Shown: piece after piece, positions 44,008 to 54,271 of the stretch
Layout of the letters: each line of letters starts with the position of its first letter
Numbering within the stretch: the first letter of the stretch is position 1
Source of the DNA: a bacterium
Lineage (GTDB): Bacteria > SAR324 > XYD2-FULL-50-16
DNA length: 64,000 nt
Reading direction: 5' to 3'
NCBI GenBank assembly: GCA_024275165.1
Contig: JAJRZQ010000015.1
Span: forward strand, 35,324-99,323
Position numbers and translations under genes: made by a program
The notes under the pieces: generated by a model
The model's database searches: none
Seen by the model: only the letters and a program-made list of their open reading frames with translations
Told to the model about the DNA's origin: nothing

Positions 44008-46029
44008 TTATTCGGTTTTTAAGCTTTTAAAACGCTCGAAAAAGCTTGCCCTGGCGTTTTGGGCGGCGGCGGCCTTTTGGATTGCCGTGGCTTCGGTAAA
44101 GGGAGGAATCTCAAAACAATCGGGATCAATTTCTTCAATAAAGCGGCTCGGTTGGTTCATCAGACGCTCCCCATAATAGCTTCTTGTGGCGGCCATGGAT
44201 AATACCAGGGCTTTTTTGGCCCTCGTCAAGGCCACATAAAAAAGGCGTCGTTCCTCTTCGACGCGGCCTTCTAACACCGCGTTTTGGTGGGGGAATTGCC
44301 CATCGGTCAAGCCGACTAGGGAAACATATTCAAACTCCAACCCCTTGGCCGCGTGAATGGTCATTAAGCTGACCTTCTCCGCCTTCTCGTCCAGCCCGTC
44401 TTGCTCGGTAAAAAGGGAAACATATTCCAAGAAGTCGGCAAGAGTCGAGTTTTCCTTGCGCTCGCCGTATAAAAAGAGGGTGTTGATCAATTCCAAGTAA
44501 TTGTTGATTTTTCGTTCCCTAACCTCCTCTTGCTTCTCTGCTTTTTCAATCTCCCCTTTGATATCAAGCCGTTCAAAAAGATCGGCAAAAAGCCGCCAAA
44601 AGGGAACCTCTTCTTTTTTTTCCAAAAACTCGTGAATGAGCCCCACAAAGCTCTCTAAGCTGGCCAAGGCGCGGGGAGAGAGGTCGGTCAGGCTCGCCGC
44701 CTGTTCCATGACCTCAAAAAAGCACATCCCCGTGCCCATTTTCGCCTGCCCCAAAGCGGCGATGGCGCTTTGTCCCAATCCTCTTCTGGGATAGTTGAGG
44801 ATACGAAAAAGGCTGATATCATCGGCAGGGTTATGGAGAAAGCGCATGTAAGCCAAGCAATCTTGAATCTCTTTGCGGTCGAAAAAGCGCACCCCCCCCA
44901 CCAACTGGTAGGGCACCGATTCATCCCGCAAGACCTCTTCAATGGCCCGGCTCTGGTGGTTGGAGCGGTACAAAAAGGCAAAATCCGCCCAGTTGCGCCC
45001 CTCCTTTAATTTATATTCTCGCAAACGGCGCACCACTTCTTCGAGTTCTTCCCGCTCATTGGGTTGATGCACCCACCTCACCTTCGGGCCGGAGTCGTCA
45101 TGGGTCCAAAGGCTTTTGGGCATGCGTTCGCTATTGTTTTGAATCACCGAGTTGGCCGCCCGCAAAACCGTTTGGGTGCTGCGATAGTTTTGTTCTAAAC
45201 GGATAACCGCCGCTTCGGGGAAGTCTTTTTCAAAATCCAAGATGTTGCGCAAATCCGCCCCCCGCCACCCGTAGATGGATTGATCGTCATCCCCCACCAC
45301 GCAAAGGCGGCGACGCTTGGCCGCTAAAAAAGAGACGATTTTATACTGCACTCGGTTGGTATCTTGGTATTCATCGACCAACAGATAATGCCAACGGTCT
45401 TGCACCTCGGCGATTTTTTCCGGATGTTTTTGGATCAGTTCCAAGGCGAAAAAGAGAATATCATCAAAATCCAAGGCATTGCAACTCTTTAAAAGCTTAT
45501 TGTACTCGCGCAGCAAGCGACCCAACAACACCATATGGGGGTTGGCCCGTTGCGCTTCTAAATCATTCGGGCTTTTCCCCTCCCCTTTAAACCTCATCAT
45601 CTCATAAAAGGCGGATTTCACATTCGCCGTGGTGGCATCTAAACCCTGTTCTTCCATCACCGATTTCATGCATTGGAGTTGAGCGGTCGTATCGAAGATG
45701 ACAAAATCCTTTTCAAAGCCCAGTATGGGGATGTATTCACGCAAGATGCGCACGCACAGGCTGTGAAAGGTGGTCACTAAGACCCCTTTCCCTTGGGCGC
45801 CCAAAAGCTCCTTGACCCGTTCGGCCATCTCGCCCGCCGCCTTGTTGGTAAAAGTGAGGGCTAAAATCCACTGAGGGGGCACCGCCTTGTTTTGAATGAG
45901 GTAAGCGATGCGGTAGGTGATCACCCGGGTCTTGCCGCTGCCGGCTCCGGCAAGCAGCAACAGGGGTTTACCCGTGGTAGTGACCGCTTCAAGCTGCTCG
46001 GGGTTGAGGGGAGAAAGATCCAGGCTCAT
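44008..46029 (-). CDS. UvrD/PcrA-type SF1 DNA helicase
   Basis: 673 residues from ATG 46029. Complete SF1A motif set: motif I AGAGSGKTRVITYR near 24-37, Ia TFTNKAAGEM, II VDEYQDTN, III VGDDDQSIYGWRGAD, IV LEQNYRSTQ, V VSLMTIHAAKGLEFEYV, VI EEERRLFYVALTRAKK. Function in nucleotide-excision or mismatch repair or removal of protein roadblocks. UvrD, PcrA and Rep are not separable by motif here. The C-terminal tail is short. Its start is 26 bp from the divergent U32 gene, so regulation may be shared. The start at 46077 would overlap that gene. Confidence 0.93.
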   Translation of the reverse strand: MSLDLSPLNPEQLEAVTTTGKPLLLLAGAGSGKTRVITYRIAYLIQNKAVPPQWILALTFTNKAAGEMAERVKELLGAQGKGVLVTTFHSLCVRILREYIPILGFEKDFVIFDTTAQLQCMKSVMEEQGLDATTANVKSAFYEMMRFKGEGKSPNDLEAQRANPHMVLLGRLLREYNKLLKSCNALDFDDILFFALELIQKHPEKIAEVQDRWHYLLVDEYQDTNRVQYKIVSFLAAKRRRLCVVGDDDQSIYGWRGADLRNILDFEKDFPEAAVIRLEQNYRSTQTVLRAANSVIQNNSERMPKSLWTHDDSGPKVRWVHQPNEREELEEVVRRLREYKLKEGRNWADFAFLYRSNHQSRAIEEVLRDESVPYQLVGGVRFFDRKEIQDCLAYMRFLHNPADDISLFRILNYPRRGLGQSAIAALGQAKMGTGMCFFEVMEQAASLTDLSPRALASLESFVGLIHEFLEKKEEVPFWRLFADLFERLDIKGEIEKAEKQEEVRERKINNYLELINTLFLYGERKENSTLADFLEYVSLFTEQDGLDEKAEKVSLMTIHAAKGLEFEYVSLVGLTDGQFPHQNAVLEGRVEEERRLFYVALTRAKKALVLSMAATRSYYGERLMNQPSRFIEEIDPDCFEIPPFTEATAIQKAAAAQNARASFFERFKSLKTE

Positions 46030-46055
46030 GCAAGGTAAAGGATAAAATTGAACAA

Positions 46056-47264
46056 ATGTGCTTAGAAGTTTTAGCACCCGCAGGGAATCTTGAAAAGCTG
46101 AAAATCGGCCTCACCTATGGCGCGGACGCCGTATATTTAGCGGGGCGGCGCTTTGGCCTACGCTCGGCAGCGGATAATTTCAGCTTAAAGGAATTAACCC
46201 TTGCCCGCAAGCTCACCACTGCCCAAGGGGTGAAACTGTATCTCACCTTGAACGGGCATCTTTTAGACTGGGAGATCGAACAACTCCCCGAATTTTTACA
46301 AGAGTTGCGCCCAATTCGGCCCGATGCGGTCATCGTCAGTGATTTAGGGGTTGCCGGCTTGATCCAAAAACACCTCGCGGTACCGGTGCATGTTTCCACG
46401 CAAGCGAGCGTGCTCAACCACTACCACGCCCAAATTTGGAAAGATCAGGGAGCAAAACGGGTGGTGGTGGGCCGAGAGCTGAGCCTGGAAGCGGCAGCGG
46501 AATTAAAGGCAAAGTCCGGGCTGGAAGTCGAATTATTCATTCAGGGGGCTCTGTGCATGAGCTATTCAGGGCATTGCACCCTCTCAAACTACCTCGCCGC
46601 CCGCGACGCCAACCGAGGGGGTTGCATCCAATCTTGCCGCTATAGCTATGAAATCAAAGGGGAGGATGGAAAGAAAAAAAACGCCTATTTCATGAACTCA
46701 AAAGACCTAAAAGGGCTGGGGCTCTTGCCTAGATTTATCGAACTGGGGATTGACGCGGTCAAGATCGAGGGGCGAATGAAATCCAACCTTTATCTCGCCA
46801 CCACCCTGCGCGCCTATCGCCGCGCCTTGGCGGAATGGACGGCAAACCCCGCAGCGAGGCCGCAATTTTGGGAAGAAGAATTGAACAAAATCCCCCACCG
46901 AGACTACACCGAAGGCAACCTAACCAGGCCGGCCGGCGCGGACTCCGTGCATCACGAGGCAGGGGAATCCTTCAGCAAATGGGCCCTGGCGGGGACGATT
47001 CTCGCCGCAGAAGGACAAGAGATCTGGCTGCAAGCAAAAAACCGACTGACCGCGGAACAGGAGCTTGAATTTTTAGACCCCCAAGGGCTCAACCCAACGC
47101 TGCCCCTAAAGAGGATGACCAACCTTATGGGCGATAGCCTAAAACTCGCTCAGCCCGGGCAGGTGGTTCGCCTGCAAGTTTCCGGCGGCCCAGCCCTAAG
47201 GCCTCATTTTGTGGCCCGTTACCTTAAGGAAGCTGCCACAAAAAAACCGCCTCAACCCACTTGA
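46056..47264 (+). CDS. U32 peptidase family protein (tRNA hydroxylation type)
   Basis: 402 residues. LEVLAPAGNLEKLKIGLTYGADAVYLAG at the N-terminus, VHVSTQASVLNH, and the family block GALCMSYSGHCTLSNYLAARDANRGGCIQSCRY with its four cysteines, then FMNSKDLKGLG and DAVKIEGRMKS are diagnostic. Relatives such as TrhP/RlhA hydroxylate tRNA or 23S rRNA bases (prephenate-dependent), and proteolysis is not established for this subgroup. AAGGA lies 12 bp before the ATG. Monocistronic, divergent from the helicase. Confidence 0.9.
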   Translation: MCLEVLAPAGNLEKLKIGLTYGADAVYLAGRRFGLRSAADNFSLKELTLARKLTTAQGVKLYLTLNGHLLDWEIEQLPEFLQELRPIRPDAVIVSDLGVAGLIQKHLAVPVHVSTQASVLNHYHAQIWKDQGAKRVVVGRELSLEAAAELKAKSGLEVELFIQGALCMSYSGHCTLSNYLAARDANRGGCIQSCRYSYEIKGEDGKKKNAYFMNSKDLKGLGLLPRFIELGIDAVKIEGRMKSNLYLATTLRAYRRALAEWTANPAARPQFWEEELNKIPHRDYTEGNLTRPAGADSVHHEAGESFSKWALAGTILAAEGQEIWLQAKNRLTAEQELEFLDPQGLNPTLPLKRMTNLMGDSLKLAQPGQVVRLQVSGGPALRPHFVARYLKEAATKKPPQPT

Positions 47265-47272
47265 GCAAACCC

Positions 47273-47434
47273 CTAAGGCTGCCCCAACAAGAGCACACTG
47301 AGGGCGCGGGTCGTCTCTTCCCCGCCTTGGGTACTACCGTCCCCAGGGTGCCCCCCTTTACTGTAGGGGCAAGCCGTCGCGTTCAAGGCGAAAAGAGCGA
47401 AGATCAACAAGAGCATGCTGCGGGTTTTCATCAT
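47273..47434 (-). CDS. Tiny predicted lipoprotein, 53 residues
   Basis: A clean frame of 53 residues, or 52 from the second ATG (47431). Two ATG codons in a row follow GAAGGA. Signal-like segment (SMLLLIFALFALNATA) and then C22, so a lipidated N-terminus is possible (lipobox ATA-C is not ideal). The mature peptide is Gly/Ser/Thr-rich (CPYSKGGHPGDG). A -35/-10-like pair lies upstream. It fills most of the gap between the U32 gene and a broken outer-membrane gene. No family recognised. The plus-strand frame over the same bases has no comparable signal. Confidence 0.5.
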   Translation of the reverse strand: MMKTRSMLLLIFALFALNATACPYSKGGHPGDGSTQGGEETTRALSVLLLGQP

Positions 47435-47483
47435 TTCCTTCAAAAGTTAAGTTGCAAGGGTCGGATTCAAAGAGATGCTCTTA

Positions 47484-47514
47484 AGTATAAGGTAAAGGCG
47501 TTTAAAAAGTCCAA
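47484..47514 (-). promoter_or_regulatory. Candidate promoter of the tiny lipoprotein gene
   Basis: Minus strand: TTGGAC (47514-47509) and TATACT (47489-47484) separated by 19 bp. The -10 matches five of six consensus bases; the spacer is longer than the optimal 17. It lies 50 bp before the start codon. Confidence 0.4.
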
Positions 47515-47562
47515 GAATTCTTTTTCCCGCGACTGATTAGCGGGGGTTAAAGCCCAGTGGCA

Positions 47563-47609
47563 GGTCTAGGGCCTAGCTGAAATTGACAAATCGCGGTTTC
47601 ACCTAGACC
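47563..47609. repeat. Imperfect inverted repeat downstream of the outer-membrane gene
   Basis: GGTCTAGG (47563-47570), 7-nt bulge, TGAAA (47578-47582), 14-nt loop, TTTCA (47597-47601), CCTAGACC (47602-47609). Thirteen paired bases with one bulge. No U-run follows on either strand, so it is not an ordinary terminator; it may be a structured 3' end or a regulatory site. Confidence 0.55.
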
Positions 47610-47632
47610 CTGAACGAATTGGGGCAAAAAAG

Positions 47633-48308
47633 TTAGAATTGCATCCCTAAGCTGAACAAAAAGGAACTCTCGATGGTTGAGATGTTAAGTATCGGTTCCC
47701 GAATCGATCGTTGTATATTTCAGGCTCACAGTTTGATATTGAACCCCGTAGATTAAATTGCCGCTCTTGTATTGCAGGGGCAAGGCAATAACGGACAGGG
47801 CCCCTGAGGCGCTGTCCCCAAAGGCGCCCGTTGAGGGGGTGCCGGCAACGCCGCTATCTAAAATCACTTGCGCATTTGTCGTATAGTCAATGGTTGCGCT
47901 ATTGGCTATCCCTAGACGAAGTTGGGGCAGAAAAGAAAGCTTGTCGGTGATATTCATGTTGTAACCGACAAGACCAAAGAGCCCGGAGATCGAAATTTTT
48001 GTATCGATTGCCGTATTTAAAGTACCCGGCGCCCCGCTCACCGTCACTTTGGCAGAATCACTCCCAGAGCCCTTCGCCGAATAGCTGTGATAACCGCCGC
48101 CATAGACGAAGTTGGAATCGTTTACCTTGGTGTAAACCAGGTTCAACGCGCTTCCGGAGAGGTTGTGATCAAGCTTTCCATTGAGAAAGGAAAGCGTTGA
48201 GTCAATGGTTTCATAGGTGGTTTTTCCGGTGGTGGGCCCCAATTCAAGGGACATGAATTGTTCTTCCGCATAAAGAGGAGCGGAGAGAAATATAAGAAAA
48301 AAAGTCAA
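47633..48308 (-). pseudogene. Outer-membrane beta-barrel protein gene with frameshift at its last strand
   Basis: The frame 48308-47685 encodes a small beta-barrel: signal-like FFLIFLSAPLYA, then amphipathic strands (NLVYTKVNDSNFVYGGGYHSY, ISISGLFGLVGYNMNITDKLSFLPQLRLG, ALPLQYKSGNLIYGVQYQTVSLKY). It stops at 47685, short of the expected end. One base further along, another frame reads NISTIESSFLFSLGMQF and stops at 47633, an ideal C-terminal outer-membrane signature with terminal Phe. One inserted base (in the TTAA) would explain it. The start is also doubtful: only TTG 48308 precedes a very short signal. Either degraded or a sequencing error. Confidence 0.72.
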
Positions 48309-48476
48309 ATATATTGATGTATATATAGATTAAGTATTTGGGCTGTAACACGATACCTTTTTTGTTGAAGATTAAATGGCAATCAAAACATAAGGAATCT
48401 GCCCTAAAACCTCAAATAAAAAACAGAAAATATTGCCTAAATTTTTATGTAATTTCCAGATAAATGAATCAAAATA
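48309..48476. other. AT-rich spacer between acyltransferase and outer-membrane gene
   Basis: A 168-bp AT-rich stretch with no frame of note. On the minus strand a GTG-initiated path into the outer-membrane gene exists in a different frame from the one used, ending in a run of seven T, so an indel in that run could also affect the gene's start. Confidence 0.35.
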
Positions 48477-49100
48477 TTACTCCCCTAAAGGCGGGGTGTA
48501 CAGCTCGGGGCGGATCCCCCTTTTATCTTTATAAAATTCATCAAGCTCTTTAAAGTCCTTTTCCAAATCCCCGGTAGGCCAAAACAAAGGGCCTAAACCA
48601 ATGATTTTTTGCGGGGCATCGACAAAACACAGCAAGAGGGGAACTTGCGCCTTTAGGGCGATATGATAAAATCCGGTCTTCCAGCGATCCCTCTTGGAAC
48701 GGGTTCCCTCTGGGGTATTGAGCAGTAAGAACTCCTCGCTGGTGGCAAAGGCGTTTATCACCTGGGCGACTACCCCGTGAGGGGCGCCGCGGTCGACGGG
48801 AATCCACCCCGCCCAGTTGGCCAAGGGGCCTAAACCCGCTTTATAAACATTGTCCTTCACCATCCAAAAGAGTTTAAGTCGCAGGTGAAAGGCCGCCAGC
48901 AGCATCAAAACAAAATCCCAATTACTGGTATGGGGGGCGGCGACCAGCACCGCTTTTTTCTCTGTTGGTTTTTTGCCGACCACCTTCCAACCCGAAAGCT
49001 TTAAGATCAGCCAAGTCAAGGAACGAAAAAACAAACTGGGGAACACTTGATCAAACAGGGTAACGCGCATCCGACTCTTTTTTTTAATTTGCCTTTGCAT
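48477..49100 (-). CDS. PlsC-family acyltransferase
   Basis: 207 residues with the glycerolipid acyltransferase motifs: HTSNWD (H-x4-D, motif I) near 57-62, GWIPVDRG (motif II) and PEGTRS (motif III) near 129-134, all intact. A hydrophobic N-terminal helix (FFRSLTWLILKLSG) anchors it. Short for lysophosphatidate acyltransferases; this size is shared by 1-acyl-glycerophosphate acyltransferase-like proteins of unknown acceptor. ATG start. Upstream is an 18-bp palindrome in the divergent gap with mdh. Confidence 0.88.
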   Translation of the reverse strand: MQRQIKKKSRMRVTLFDQVFPSLFFRSLTWLILKLSGWKVVGKKPTEKKAVLVAAPHTSNWDFVLMLLAAFHLRLKLFWMVKDNVYKAGLGPLANWAGWIPVDRGAPHGVVAQVINAFATSEEFLLLNTPEGTRSKRDRWKTGFYHIALKAQVPLLLCFVDAPQKIIGLGPLFWPTGDLEKDFKELDEFYKDKRGIRPELYTPPLGE

Positions 49101-49121
49101 AGCGCGATTCCTCTACCCTGC

Positions 49122-49139
49122 CAAGCCCCTAGGGGCTTG
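49122..49139. promoter_or_regulatory. Perfect 18-bp palindrome between the acyltransferase and mdh genes
   Basis: CAAGCCCCTAGGGGCTTG at 49122-49139 reads the same on both strands. It lies 22 bp upstream of the acyltransferase start and about 220 bp upstream of mdh, and looks like an operator for a symmetric dimer. Confidence 0.5.
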
Positions 49140-49310
49140 TCTGCGAAGAATGAAAATAAAGGTTTGATCCAATGCCCTCGATTGCGTAATATTAAACTTT
49201 AATTTGACCAATTACCCCTTTTTTTTCTTTCCGCTTTCTGGTAGAAAGATGCCTTTAATCTTTAACCCTTGATTTTTCGGGGGTGGAGTTCAACGATAAA
49301 GGGGATTGAA

Positions 49311-49333
49311 CCCAGCCCCCCCTGGGGACTGGG
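49311..49333 (+). promoter_or_regulatory. GC-rich hairpin in the mdh leader
   Basis: CCCAG-C-CCCC-CCT-GGGG-A-CTGGG: nine paired bases with a single mismatch, ending 23 nt before the mdh ATG (49357), just upstream of the AGGAG. No U-run, so a leader structure rather than a terminator. Confidence 0.5.
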
Positions 49334-49356
49334 AATATTTTGCAACAGGAGCTTGA

Positions 49357-50316
<960 letters not shown>

Positions 50317-50328
50317 AGAGCATAGAGA

Positions 50329-51513
50329 ATGAAGATTCACGAGTATCAAGCCAAACAAATTATTGCCCAATATGGCGCTACCGTCCCCCAGGGGCACATG
50401 GCCCAATCGGTGGAAGAAGCGGTAAAAATCGCTAAAAACCTAGGCGGCCCGGTACAGGTAGTCAAGGCGCAAATTCATGCCGGTGGCCGGGGAAAGGGCG
50501 GCGGAGTCAAGGTATCTAAGGGCCTGGACGCGGTCAAGGAAAGCGCGACCGCTATTTTGGGCATGCAGTTGGTCACCCACCAGACCGGGCCTGGAGGCCA
50601 AAAAGTCAAAACCCTGCTGATTGAAGAGGGAATGGACATCAAAAAGGAGTTTTACTTCTCTATTTTGGTGGATCGGGCAAGCAAAAAAATCGTGATGATT
50701 GCCAGCCGAGAAGGCGGTATGGAGATCGAAGAGGTCGCGGAAAAAACCCCGGAAAAAATCCTAAAAGAATGGATCAACCCCGTAACCGGTCTCAGGCCCT
50801 TTCAAGTCAGCCGCTTAGCCTATGCTTTGGGGTTTGACCAATACGGCAAAGCAGCGGTTAAGGGAGCGAAAAAACTATTTACCAGCCTCTATCAAACCTT
50901 TATTCAAGAAGATTGCGACCTCTTGGAAATCAATCCCTTGATTGTTACCAAAGAGGGCCGAGTTCTGGCGCTAGACTGCAAAATGAGCTTTGATTCCAAT
51001 GCTCTATATCGCCACCCCATGACGGTTGAACTGCGTGATTTGGATGAAGAAGACCCCGCCGAGGTGGAAGCGAGCCAACATGACTTAAACTTCATCAAGC
51101 TTGAGGGTGAAATCGGCTGCATGGTCAATGGGGCCGGTTTCGCCATGGCCACCATGGACCTCATCCATGATTACGGGGGAACCCCAGCCAACTTTTTGGA
51201 TGTCGGCGGCACCGCCGATGAAGAGCGGGTGGAAAACGCCTTCCGCATCATCACCAAAGACGAAAAAGTCAAATGCATCTTGATCAACATCTTTGGCGGG
51301 ATCGTCCGCTGCGATATGATCGCTTCCGGCGTGGTCAAGGCATTTAAGTCCGTTGCCTTAAAAATCCCTGTGGTGGTCCGCTTAGAAGGAACCAACGCGA
51401 AAAAGGCGCATGAAATCATCAATCAATCCGGTTTGGAAGGCAAATTGGTGATGGTCGATGGTTTTGGCCCCGCAGCCCAAAAAGCCGTCGAACTCGCGAA
51501 GGCGCAAGGATAA
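50329..51513 (+). CDS. sucC: Succinyl-CoA synthetase beta subunit
   Basis: ATP-grasp subunit of the enzyme making ATP (or GTP) with succinate from succinyl-CoA. 394 residues. [22 protein letters not shown] at the start, [19 protein letters not shown] (nucleotide-binding loop), [15 protein letters not shown], and [17 protein letters not shown] near the C-terminus. Between mdh and sucD, spacing 12 and 17 bp. All motifs intact. Confidence 0.97.
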   Translation: MKIHEYQAKQIIAQYGATVPQGHMAQSVEEAVKIAKNLGGPVQVVKAQIHAGGRGKGGGVKVSKGLDAVKESATAILGMQLVTHQTGPGGQKVKTLLIEEGMDIKKEFYFSILVDRASKKIVMIASREGGMEIEEVAEKTPEKILKEWINPVTGLRPFQVSRLAYALGFDQYGKAAVKGAKKLFTSLYQTFIQEDCDLLEINPLIVTKEGRVLALDCKMSFDSNALYRHPMTVELRDLDEEDPAEVEASQHDLNFIKLEGEIGCMVNGAGFAMATMDLIHDYGGTPANFLDVGGTADEERVENAFRIITKDEKVKCILINIFGGIVRCDMIASGVVKAFKSVALKIPVVVRLEGTNAKKAHEIINQSGLEGKLVMVDGFGPAAQKAVELAKAQG

Positions 51514-51530
51514 ACACAGGAGAACAAACC

Positions 51531-52403
51531 ATGACCGTACTATTGAATAAAGAGACCAAGCTCATGGTCCAAGGTATTACGGGCTCCCAAGGGAGCCTGC
51601 ACGCCAAGGGCTGTAAAGATTATTGCGCGACCCAGCTCGTTGCCGGGGTAACCCCAGGTAAAGGCGGCAGCTCGCACGACGGCACCCCCGTTTACAACAG
51701 CGTCCGCGACGCGAAAGAGGCCAGCGGGGCCAACTGCTCGATGATCTTCGTTCCCCCTCCCTTTGCGGCGGACGCGATTTTAGAAGCCATTGAGGCGGAA
51801 ATCGAACTGGTAGTAGCCATTACCGAAGGGATTCCCGTATTGGACATGATTCCCGTGGCCGCCGCCTTAAAAGGCGGCAAGACCAGGCTCATCGGCCCCA
51901 ATTGCCCCGGGATCATCAGCCCTGGAGAAGCCAAGGTAGGAATCATGCCCGGGCACATTCACAAAAAAGGCAACATCGGCTTGGTCAGCCGCTCTGGAAC
52001 CCTAACCTATGAAGCGGTGGCTCAGTTGGGCGCGAAAGACCTCGGCAATTCAACCTGCATCGGCATTGGGGGCGACCCCATTAACGGCACCAACTTTATC
52101 GATGCCTTGCGCCTCTTTCAAGATGACCCGGAAACCGAAGGCATCGTGCTGATCGGGGAGATTGGCGGCACGGCAGAAGAAGAAGCGGCAGAGTTTTACA
52201 AAGAATATGTCAAAAAGCCGATGATCGCTTACATCACCGGTCAAACCGCGCCTCCAGGGCGACGCATGGGCCATGCCGGGGCGATTGTATCGGGTTCCGG
52301 CGGCACCGCGGCAAGTAAAATCAAAGCCTTGAACGCCGCGGGCATCGCCGTGGCCCGCACTCCCGCAGATATTGGAGATACGATGCTACAGGCCTTAAAG
52401 TAG
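51531..52403 (+). CDS. sucD: Succinyl-CoA synthetase alpha subunit
   Basis: CoA-binding subunit, 290 residues. [19 protein letters not shown] at the N-terminus, [44 protein letters not shown] and the active-site histidine in [16 protein letters not shown] near 245. Followed 7 bp later by an intrinsic terminator, so the mdh-sucC-sucD operon ends here. Confidence 0.97.
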   Translation: MTVLLNKETKLMVQGITGSQGSLHAKGCKDYCATQLVAGVTPGKGGSSHDGTPVYNSVRDAKEASGANCSMIFVPPPFAADAILEAIEAEIELVVAITEGIPVLDMIPVAAALKGGKTRLIGPNCPGIISPGEAKVGIMPGHIHKKGNIGLVSRSGTLTYEAVAQLGAKDLGNSTCIGIGGDPINGTNFIDALRLFQDDPETEGIVLIGEIGGTAEEEAAEFYKEYVKKPMIAYITGQTAPPGRRMGHAGAIVSGSGGTAASKIKALNAAGIAVARTPADIGDTMLQALK

Positions 52404-52410
52404 TCAATAC

Positions 52411-52436
52411 AAAAGGAGGGCCGACCCTCCTTTTTT
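52411..52436 (+). terminator. Intrinsic terminator after sucD
   Basis: AAAAGGAGGG (52411-52420), loop CCGA, CCCTCCTTTT (52425-52434), then TT to 52436. Ten paired bases with a T-tract. Confidence 0.88.
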
Positions 52437-52448
52437 CCCCCTCTTGCC

Positions 52449-54269
52449 ATGAAGAAGCTTTGCTTAGCCCTCTCCCTCCTTGTTCTTTTTACCGCCTGCG
52501 ATCAGCCCAAAAAAAAGGCCCCAACCCTCCAACCCAAAACCCTGAAAAGCTACCCCGCCACGGCGAGCCTACCTGCGGGGCTAAAATGGCGGACCAACGA
52601 CGAGCCCCCCTTTGCCGACCAAGCGGCAAAAAAGGGAGGGGTATTTCATACAACGATCAATAGCTTCCCTCTTACCTTTCGCTTGTATGGGCCAAACTCG
52701 GCCAGTGGCGGTTTTGTCGGTTACAATCGACGCTTTGGCATGTGGGGGCTCACCAGCCTGCACCCTTCCAGCCACCAAATCACCCCCTTGCTGGCAACCC
52801 ATTGGGCGGTATTAAGCGACAATCGTACTGTTTTTTATCGTTTGGATAAAAACGCGAAATGGAGCGACGGGGCCCCCCTGACCGCGGACGATTACCTGTT
52901 CGCTTATGAATTCATGCAATCGCCTCATATCCAGGCCCCCTTTTACAACCAATATGCCCGCGACCACTTTGCCTCGGTAGAAAAGGTGGACGACTACACC
53001 CTCAAAATGGTGAGTGTCAAACCGAGCTGGCGCATCCTGTACGAACTCGATTTAAACCCCCTGCCTCGACATAAAATCCAATTAGACAAAAACTGGGTTA
53101 AAAAGACCAACTGGACCCCCAATGTAACCGCTGGGCCTTATGTCTTGAGTAAATTTAAAAAGGGAAAATCCATCACCTTTACCAAGGTCAAAAATTGGTG
53201 GGGGAAGAATCAACCTCGCTTTCAAGGGCTCTATAACTTCGATACCTACCAAATCGAGGTGGTACGCACCAGGGAACTCGAATTTGAACTCTTTAAAAAA
53301 GGAAAGCTTGATCTTTATTCGGTGGGCGATGGCGCCCGTTGGGCAAAACAGACTGATTTCGAGTCCATCAACAAGGGCTGGGTCCATAAACAAAAAATTT
53401 ATATCGACTCCCCCGCTGGGGCAAGAGGAATCTTTTTCAACTTAAAAGACTCGATTTTACAAGATGTAAAAATCCGCCAGGCCTTGACTCATTGCTTGGA
53501 CTTTCTCACCATCAACAAAAAATATCTCTATGGTTTGGAACGACGGCAAGAGCATTTCTTCGATGTCTACCCCCCCTACCGAGCCCCCAACGCCAAAGCG
53601 GCAGACTTCAACCTCAAAAAAGCGAATCAGCTCTTAGATCAAGCGGGCTGGACAAAACGAAACGAGGCGGGAATCCGCACCAAGCAAGGCCAACCCCTGC
53701 AAATCACCATTTCGGTGGGAACCGAGCAATGGATCAAATACCTCACCTTTTTCAAAGAAATCACCAAAAAGGCGGGGATTGAGGTGCTGATTAAAAAGCT
53801 CGATGGAGCGGCTCTGTACAAATCCTTTAATGAGCGGAGCTATCAAGCCTTGGTGGTGGTTTATGGAGGGGGCAACTTCCCCAACCCCCGGCAATTTTTG
53901 CATTCGGAGAATGTAGCCAAGGGCACCAACAACCTCTTTCAATTTGCCAACCCCAGGGCGGATGAATTGATTGAGATTTACGAGTTCGACTTGGATGAAA
54001 AAAAGCGCATTGCCGCTATCTTTGAGCTTGAAAAGATCATCAAGGAGCAGGCCTTGATGGTGCCTTTTTGGCGGCGCGATCACGAGCGATTGCTCTGGTG
54101 GCGCTACCTAAAGGGGCCACCTGGTTTTGTCTCTCCTTCCGGGCTGGACCTCGACGCGCTCTGGTTTGATAAAAAAGAAAAACAGACCCTCCAAACCGCC
54201 CAAAAAGAGGGTCAAAGCCTGCCCCGGCTCCCCCTGGAGGCCGACCCCTTTGGATTGCGAAAAAGGTAA
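52449..54269 (+). CDS. Peptide-type ABC transporter substrate-binding lipoprotein
   Basis: 606 residues. A lipoprotein signal ends LFTA-C (C17). The mature protein is an SBP_bac_5 (OppA/DppA-type) binding protein: PLTFRLYGPNS, GLTSLHPSSHQITPLLATHW, VFYRLDKNAKWSDGAPLTADDYLFAYEF, GPYVLSKFKKGKSI and VKIRQALTHCLDFLTIN. The long extended layout and NSFPLTFRLYGPNSA resemble YejA-like proteins of the microcin C/long-peptide importers. No permease or ATPase genes follow; partners must be elsewhere. It stands directly after the TCA operon terminator. Confidence 0.9.
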   Translation: MKKLCLALSLLVLFTACDQPKKKAPTLQPKTLKSYPATASLPAGLKWRTNDEPPFADQAAKKGGVFHTTINSFPLTFRLYGPNSASGGFVGYNRRFGMWGLTSLHPSSHQITPLLATHWAVLSDNRTVFYRLDKNAKWSDGAPLTADDYLFAYEFMQSPHIQAPFYNQYARDHFASVEKVDDYTLKMVSVKPSWRILYELDLNPLPRHKIQLDKNWVKKTNWTPNVTAGPYVLSKFKKGKSITFTKVKNWWGKNQPRFQGLYNFDTYQIEVVRTRELEFELFKKGKLDLYSVGDGARWAKQTDFESINKGWVHKQKIYIDSPAGARGIFFNLKDSILQDVKIRQALTHCLDFLTINKKYLYGLERRQEHFFDVYPPYRAPNAKAADFNLKKANQLLDQAGWTKRNEAGIRTKQGQPLQITISVGTEQWIKYLTFFKEITKKAGIEVLIKKLDGAALYKSFNERSYQALVVVYGGGNFPNPRQFLHSENVAKGTNNLFQFANPRADELIEIYEFDLDEKKRIAAIFELEKIIKEQALMVPFWRRDHERLLWWRYLKGPPGFVSPSGLDLDALWFDKKEKQTLQTAQKEGQSLPRLPLEADPFGLRKR

Positions 54270-54271
54270 AA

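Noticed and set aside
47261-47536. Plus-strand 91-residue frame after the U32 gene
   Set aside because: No signal, no ribosome site of quality; it is the antisense of the tiny lipoprotein gene and its promoter region, whose frame is better supported.
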